From Priapulus caudatus (Eukaryota; Priapulida; Priapulimorpha; Priapulimorphida; Priapulidae): a stretch of 20,801 bases of DNA. Below are positions 17,250 through 20,801 of this stretch, piece by piece. The stretch lies in contig NW_014577123.1 of NCBI RefSeq assembly GCF_000485595.1, forward strand, positions 134,823 to 155,623, given 5' to 3'. Both the position numbers and the translations under genes were made by a program. Numbering within the stretch: the first letter of the stretch is position 1; the number at the start of each line of letters is the position of its first letter. The notes under the pieces are model-generated. The model did not search any database. It was not told the DNA's origin and saw only the letters and a list, made by a program, of their open reading frames with translations.

Positions 17250-18205
17250 TATTTCATTTTCTATTCTACGCGGCGACATAAACATTAGGTTTGAGTTTTC
17301 CGAAAATATACAGCTCGGTGGCACAGATCCCACACGCCACGCTGTTATTGCATCGCGCAATTATTTGCGAGGACAACGAAAGCCAGTGAGCCATGGCAGA
17401 GCCTAACCACACTAATATGACAAATAGCAAAGCTGGCGTTTCAATGGCGCAGTTGGCTTTAAGTTTCCCACTGTTCTCCATACTGGTCTGGCCACCACGG
17501 TTCGCTAACCTGTGCACACACGATAAATTGTATGCACAATAATATTTATCCGACCATCGCACCATTGGTTGGTCCCATAATTATCCATGTAAATGTACGG
17601 ATGCGGGTAGTGTGGTTGATGGCAAACTGGGATTGTCAGGGAAATGGTGCTTGGTCACGATAGGGAGCATTAACCTTGAGAATCGTTTAGATGGGAAGGA
17701 ATCCCGTGCTAGTAAAGCCGGCCATTTAAAAAGCGCGTCTGTCATAGTTTCTCAAATGTGTCCGTATGTTTTCGGTCGAGCGTCGCTTCTGTTACTCTCC
17801 TCTCAGGAATTCATATCTATGGCTATTCTGCTTTAAACTGGTTTAGATTCTCCAGTTCATATACTTTTCCTTCCTTCTCCTCAAACGCAATGTTCTGTTA
17901 AACCTAGTACGCTATGTGATGTTAAACCGTTTTCCGAAAACGGAATTTTAAACCAACAGCCGAAAATGGTTTCGTCTGTTCTTCGTGATGACGTATGCAT
18001 GCTTATCGTGCGATGTCGTTAGGCGATCCATGAATATTTATGAATGCTGTTATAGCCGTAACCTCACTTTAGTCATATTTCACCGGAGAGGATTCGTCGT
18101 TAGACGCGACGATGTTTGGCGTTGATAGGTAATTTAAATATCACGTTAAACGATGAAGGAGAAATCATTGCGGTGGTTCACATAGCCCCGACTGCTGATC
18201 ACGTG
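17250..18205. other. Unique DNA, no gene supported
   Basis: A minus frame at 17266-17565 encodes 99 residues with one hydrophobic stretch (LLFVILVWLGSAMAHWL), but it shows no known domain, promoter or splice support. An 8-bp-arm palindrome at 17927-17943 is listed separately. Nothing else was recognised. Confidence 0.4.
17927..17943. repeat. 17-bp near-perfect palindrome
   Basis: CCGTTTTC and GAAAACGG are exact reverse complements separated by one C. A related segment with CCGAAAATGG follows about 20 bp later. It is a possible dimeric transcription-factor site or tiny hairpin. Confidence 0.4.
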
Positions 18206-18213
18206 ATATTTGT

Positions 18214-18240
18214 ACATGCACACATGCACACACGCACGCT

Positions 18241-18276
<36 letters not shown>

Positions 18277-19056
18277 CACACACACTCGCACGGGTAGACA
18301 CGCACGCACGCACACACACACACGCACGCACGCTCGCACGGGTAGACGCACTCACACACACGCTCACGCTCGCAAGGGTAGACGCACGCACGCACGCACG
18401 TACACACATACACTCGCACGGGTAGACACGCACGCACGCACACACACGCACGCACGCACACACGCACGCGCCCACGCTCGCACGGGTAGACACACGCACG
18501 CACGCACACATGCACACACACGCGCACGCACGCTCGCACGCACGCACGCTCACACTCACGCACGCGCTCACGCTCGCACGAGTAGACACACACGCACGCA
18601 CACACACACACACACACTCGCACGGGTAGACACGCACGCACACACGCACACACACACACACACTCGCACGGGTAGACACGCACGCACGCACACACACACG
18701 CACGCACGCTTGCACGCACGCACGCTCGCACTCACGCACGCGCTCACGCTCGCACGGGTAGACGCACGCACGCACACACACACACACACACGCACGCTCG
18801 CACGCACGCACGCACGCTCGCACTTACGCACGCGCTCACGCTCGTACGCTCGCACTCACGCACGCGCTCACGCTCGCACGGGTAGACGCACGCACACACA
18901 CACGCACGCGCTCACGCTCGCACGGGTAGACACACGCACACACACACGCACACACACGCACGCACGCTCGCACGCACGCACGCTCGCACTCACGCACGCG
19001 CTCACGCTCGCACGGGTAGACGCACGCACGCACGCACGCACGCACGTACACGTACA
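18214..19056. repeat. 840-bp composite (CA/CACG)n array marked by GGGTAGAC
   Basis: Blocks of CACG and CACA repeats are punctuated by CGCTCGCACGGGTAGAC-like markers. I count twelve markers, starting near 18292, 18340, 18376, 18420, 18484, 18581 (AGTAGAC variant), 18624, 18670, 18756, 18880, 18924 and 19014. Marker spacing varies (36-124 bp) because the intervening tetranucleotide blocks differ in length. Between several markers an ACTCACGCACGCGCTCACG spacer recurs. A 352-codon plus frame (18116-19174) begins at TTG and is Thr/His/Arg-rich; I regard it as a shadow, as are its minus-strand counterparts. Confidence 0.92.
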
Positions 19057-19318
19057 GGCCAGAGGCAACGGCGCGTTTTTTGATATTCATGCCGAAATCC
19101 AACGCTTCCAATTTCGAAAAACCCACAAGTCCACTGGCTCTCGCGAAATTAGAATATTCACGAGACATGAATAGCTTCCGCTAATGTAAATATTGTACGC
19201 GTACGGCAGCATCAGTATACGCGATCTCTCTCCGTGGAATACACAATGAGCATAACCTGGCAGAAGCATTCATCTACAAATCACGGATTGCTTCACCCCA
19301 CCAACGGAATGAGTTATG
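19057..19318. other. Unique DNA between CA arrays
   Basis: Mixed sequence of 260 bp, no feature recognised. Confidence 0.45.
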
Positions 19319-19319
19319 C

Positions 19320-19373
<54 letters not shown>

Positions 19374-19483
19374 CACTCGCTACACACACACGCACGCACG
19401 CACGCACAAACACACCACCACTACACACACACACAACACACGACCACACACACACACACACCGACACACGCACACAACACACA
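19319..19483. repeat. (CA)n microsatellite with CACG and CCA interruptions
   Basis: A pure (CA)n core at about 19325-19368, then degenerate CACACGCACG, CACCAC and ACACAACACA units to about 19483. Confidence 0.96.
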
Positions 19484-19484
19484 A

Positions 19485-19655
19485 TTAGTATATAGTATAT
19501 ATATAATATACGTGCATGAACAATCATGTAAAATAGCCATGCTCTCTCTCTTCTCTCTCTGAGACTCCTCTCCTCTTCTCTCTCTCTCTCTCCATCTCTC
19601 TGCTCTCTCTGCTTCCTCTATATATATGATATATATATATAATATATAGTATCGG
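19485..19655. repeat. Mixed (TA)n, (CT)n, (TA)n cluster
   Basis: TAGTATATAGTATATATA at 19487-19510, degenerate CT repeats at about 19541-19618, then ATATATAT-rich DNA to about 19650. The two TA blocks flank the CT block. Confidence 0.9.
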
Positions 19656-20160
19656 GCATGCGTATTATATCGACACTAAATCACACGCAAACGCGCGTTT
19701 CGGCCGAATACACCGATGCCATCGAATTCCTACTTCCCGGATAGTAAACAGCTGGCTTCTATTTTACCCGTCGTGTCCTGCAGCACAGCTGTTGCCCTCA
19801 GCCACTGTCTGGCCGCACGCAGCCACATATAGGTAAGAATAGATAAAGACGCGCTGTGTAGCCACCGAGGCCTACTGCTTGCCGCGCGTGTGTATATATA
19901 CGTATGTGTGCCCTTCGTTTACATACTTGCGAAGTAAACCTCCGGACGCCGTTAATAAATGTTTCCGCCCAGCTTTCACGGGCGGCCGCTATACAAGTGT
20001 TATTTTCCGCGAGCGAGATGGATCGGTGATAGGTTTGCGCGCTCTGTCACACGTGTTCGTATGTATACATGAATGCGTATTTAGCTGAAATACAAAAACC
20101 GGCTCGTTTTATGCAGCATGGATGACCGAGTCAGACCGTGTATGCCGCTGTATCCTAACA
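19656..20160. other. Unique DNA, no gene seen
   Basis: Mixed sequence. The plus frame at 19879-20088 shows no recognisable domain. Nothing else supported. Confidence 0.4.
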
Positions 20161-20801
20161 ACAGTAGCAGTAGTCGCAGCAGCAGCAATAGCGGAAGCGG
20201 TAGCAGCAGCAGCAGTAGCAGCAGCAGTAGCATGCCAGTAGCAGCTAGCAGGCTGCATAGGCAGTAGCCAGGCAGTAGCAGCCAGGCAGTAATAGCCAGC
20301 CTATAGCAGCAGCAGCAGTAGTAGTGGCGGCGGCAGTAACAGCAGCGGCAATAGCAGCAGCAGCAGTGGCAGCAGCAGTATCAGGAGTTGTAGCATCATC
20401 ATCATTATCCATCCCTCATCATCACATCAAACAAAAACAGGCAGCGAAGCAGCCAACAACAAGCAGCAGTAGCGGCAGAGACGGCAGTCGGCAGTTAGCG
20501 ACAGCAGCTAGCAGTAAGCAGTAGAGCAAGCAGTAGTACAGTAGAGCAGCAGCAGTTAGTAGTAGGCACAGCGAGCAGCAGCACCAGTAGCAGCAGCACG
20601 CGAGTAGCGCCGCCAGCAGCCAGCAGCACCAAGTAAGCAGCAGTAGTAGCAGTAGCAGGCAGTAGCCGCAGCAGCAGCAGCAGCAGGCAGCATTGCAAGC
20701 AGCAGCCAGCAGCAACAGCCAGCGTAGTAGTAGTATAGCAGCACAGCAGTGCAGCCAGCAACAGCAACAGCAAGTAAGCTAGCAGTCGCTACTAGCAGTT
20801 G
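20161..20801. repeat. Degenerate CAG/TAG trinucleotide array, runs off the right edge
   Basis: About 640 bp dominated by GCAGCAG, GTAGCAG and CCAGCAG units, reading on the minus strand as CTG/CTA/CTGG. A 50-bp interruption (about 20385-20435) of ATCATCATCATTATCC and CATCACATC-type sequence sits inside. Frequent TAG units close the frames, so long polyglutamine coding is excluded over most of it. The frame at 20279-20524 (polyalanine, then Ser-rich) starts without ATG and is not convincing. It may be the edge of a 5' leader or a plain satellite. Confidence 0.88.

Noticed and set aside
17266-17565. 99-codon minus frame with a hydrophobic segment
   Set aside because: No family resemblance, no supporting signals, and the length is within chance expectation for this amount of sequence.
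18116-19174. 352-codon Thr/His/Arg-rich open frame, the longest in the window
   Set aside because: Its first start is TTG, most of it is CACG/CACA repeat, and several antisense frames are equally open. It is a repeat shadow.
3160-19483. CRISPR array or bacterial-type repeats
   Set aside because: The tandem arrays are contiguous microsatellites without unique spacers of constant length, and the sequence is eukaryotic in character.
1-20801. tRNA, snRNA, 5S RNA genes or transposable-element ends
   Set aside because: I looked by eye for tRNA A/B boxes, conserved snRNA starts and 5S internal motifs, transposase or reverse-transcriptase frames and long terminal inverted repeats, and found none. 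A covariance-model and repeat-library search would be decisive.

Overview
This is a eukaryotic, almost entirely non-coding window with no recognisable transposon, rRNA, tRNA or snRNA and no complete gene. It is packed with simple repeats: (CA/TG)n, (CGTG/CACG)n, (CT/GA)n, (CATC)n and (CAG)n. CpG is not depleted even outside the repeats. That combination fits an invertebrate and, most plausibly, an arthropod; ants and other Hymenoptera have high CpG and many CGTG-type microsatellites. This is an inference from base composition only, because no conserved protein is present to anchor it. Most long open frames here are shadows of repeats whose period is a multiple of three or that lack stops, and many of them begin at GTG or TTG rather than ATG.

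Region 1 (1-3000) is the most gene-like part. After unique DNA with a palindromic CRE (705-712) and two repeat blocks, a GC- and CAG-rich stretch (about 1880-2320) carries an NRF1/ewg-like palindrome and ends an open frame at a strong splice donor (2180/2181). Downstream, at 2817-2877, a short ATG-initiated frame in good start context encodes a hydrophobic signal-peptide-like leader and stops at a consensus donor, CAG|GTAGG. I read this as the first coding exon of a secreted or membrane protein on the + strand. Its remaining exons are not identifiable in the window.

Region 2 (3000-9700) is probable intronic or intergenic DNA. It holds a higher-order CGTG repeat with two identical 123-bp copies, a CTCF-like site, a 24-bp minisatellite, a diverged array of six roughly 75-bp monomers (6246-6660) and pure (CT)n tracts, separated by unique sequence in which I see no gene.

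Region 3 (9900-12000) is a second regulatory candidate. A GC- and CpG-rich segment is followed by the most striking structure here: a 21-bp tandem array in which the palindrome TCTCGCGAGA recurs at exactly two DNA helical turns. It has ten perfect copies in the array and an eleventh nearby. Some 300-400 bp further on lie a TATA/Inr pair at canonical spacing and a perfect NRF1/ewg palindrome.

Region 4 (12000-20801) is again repeat-dominated: TG, GA, CT, CATC and CACG arrays, a 15-bp repeat carrying two ETS-like sites, a 74-bp tandem duplication, a roughly 840-bp composite array marked by GGGTAGAC, and a 640-bp degenerate CAG array that runs off the right edge.

I found no multi-gene system. 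The points worth following up are the TCTCGCGAGA array with its possible promoter, and the putative signal-peptide exon.
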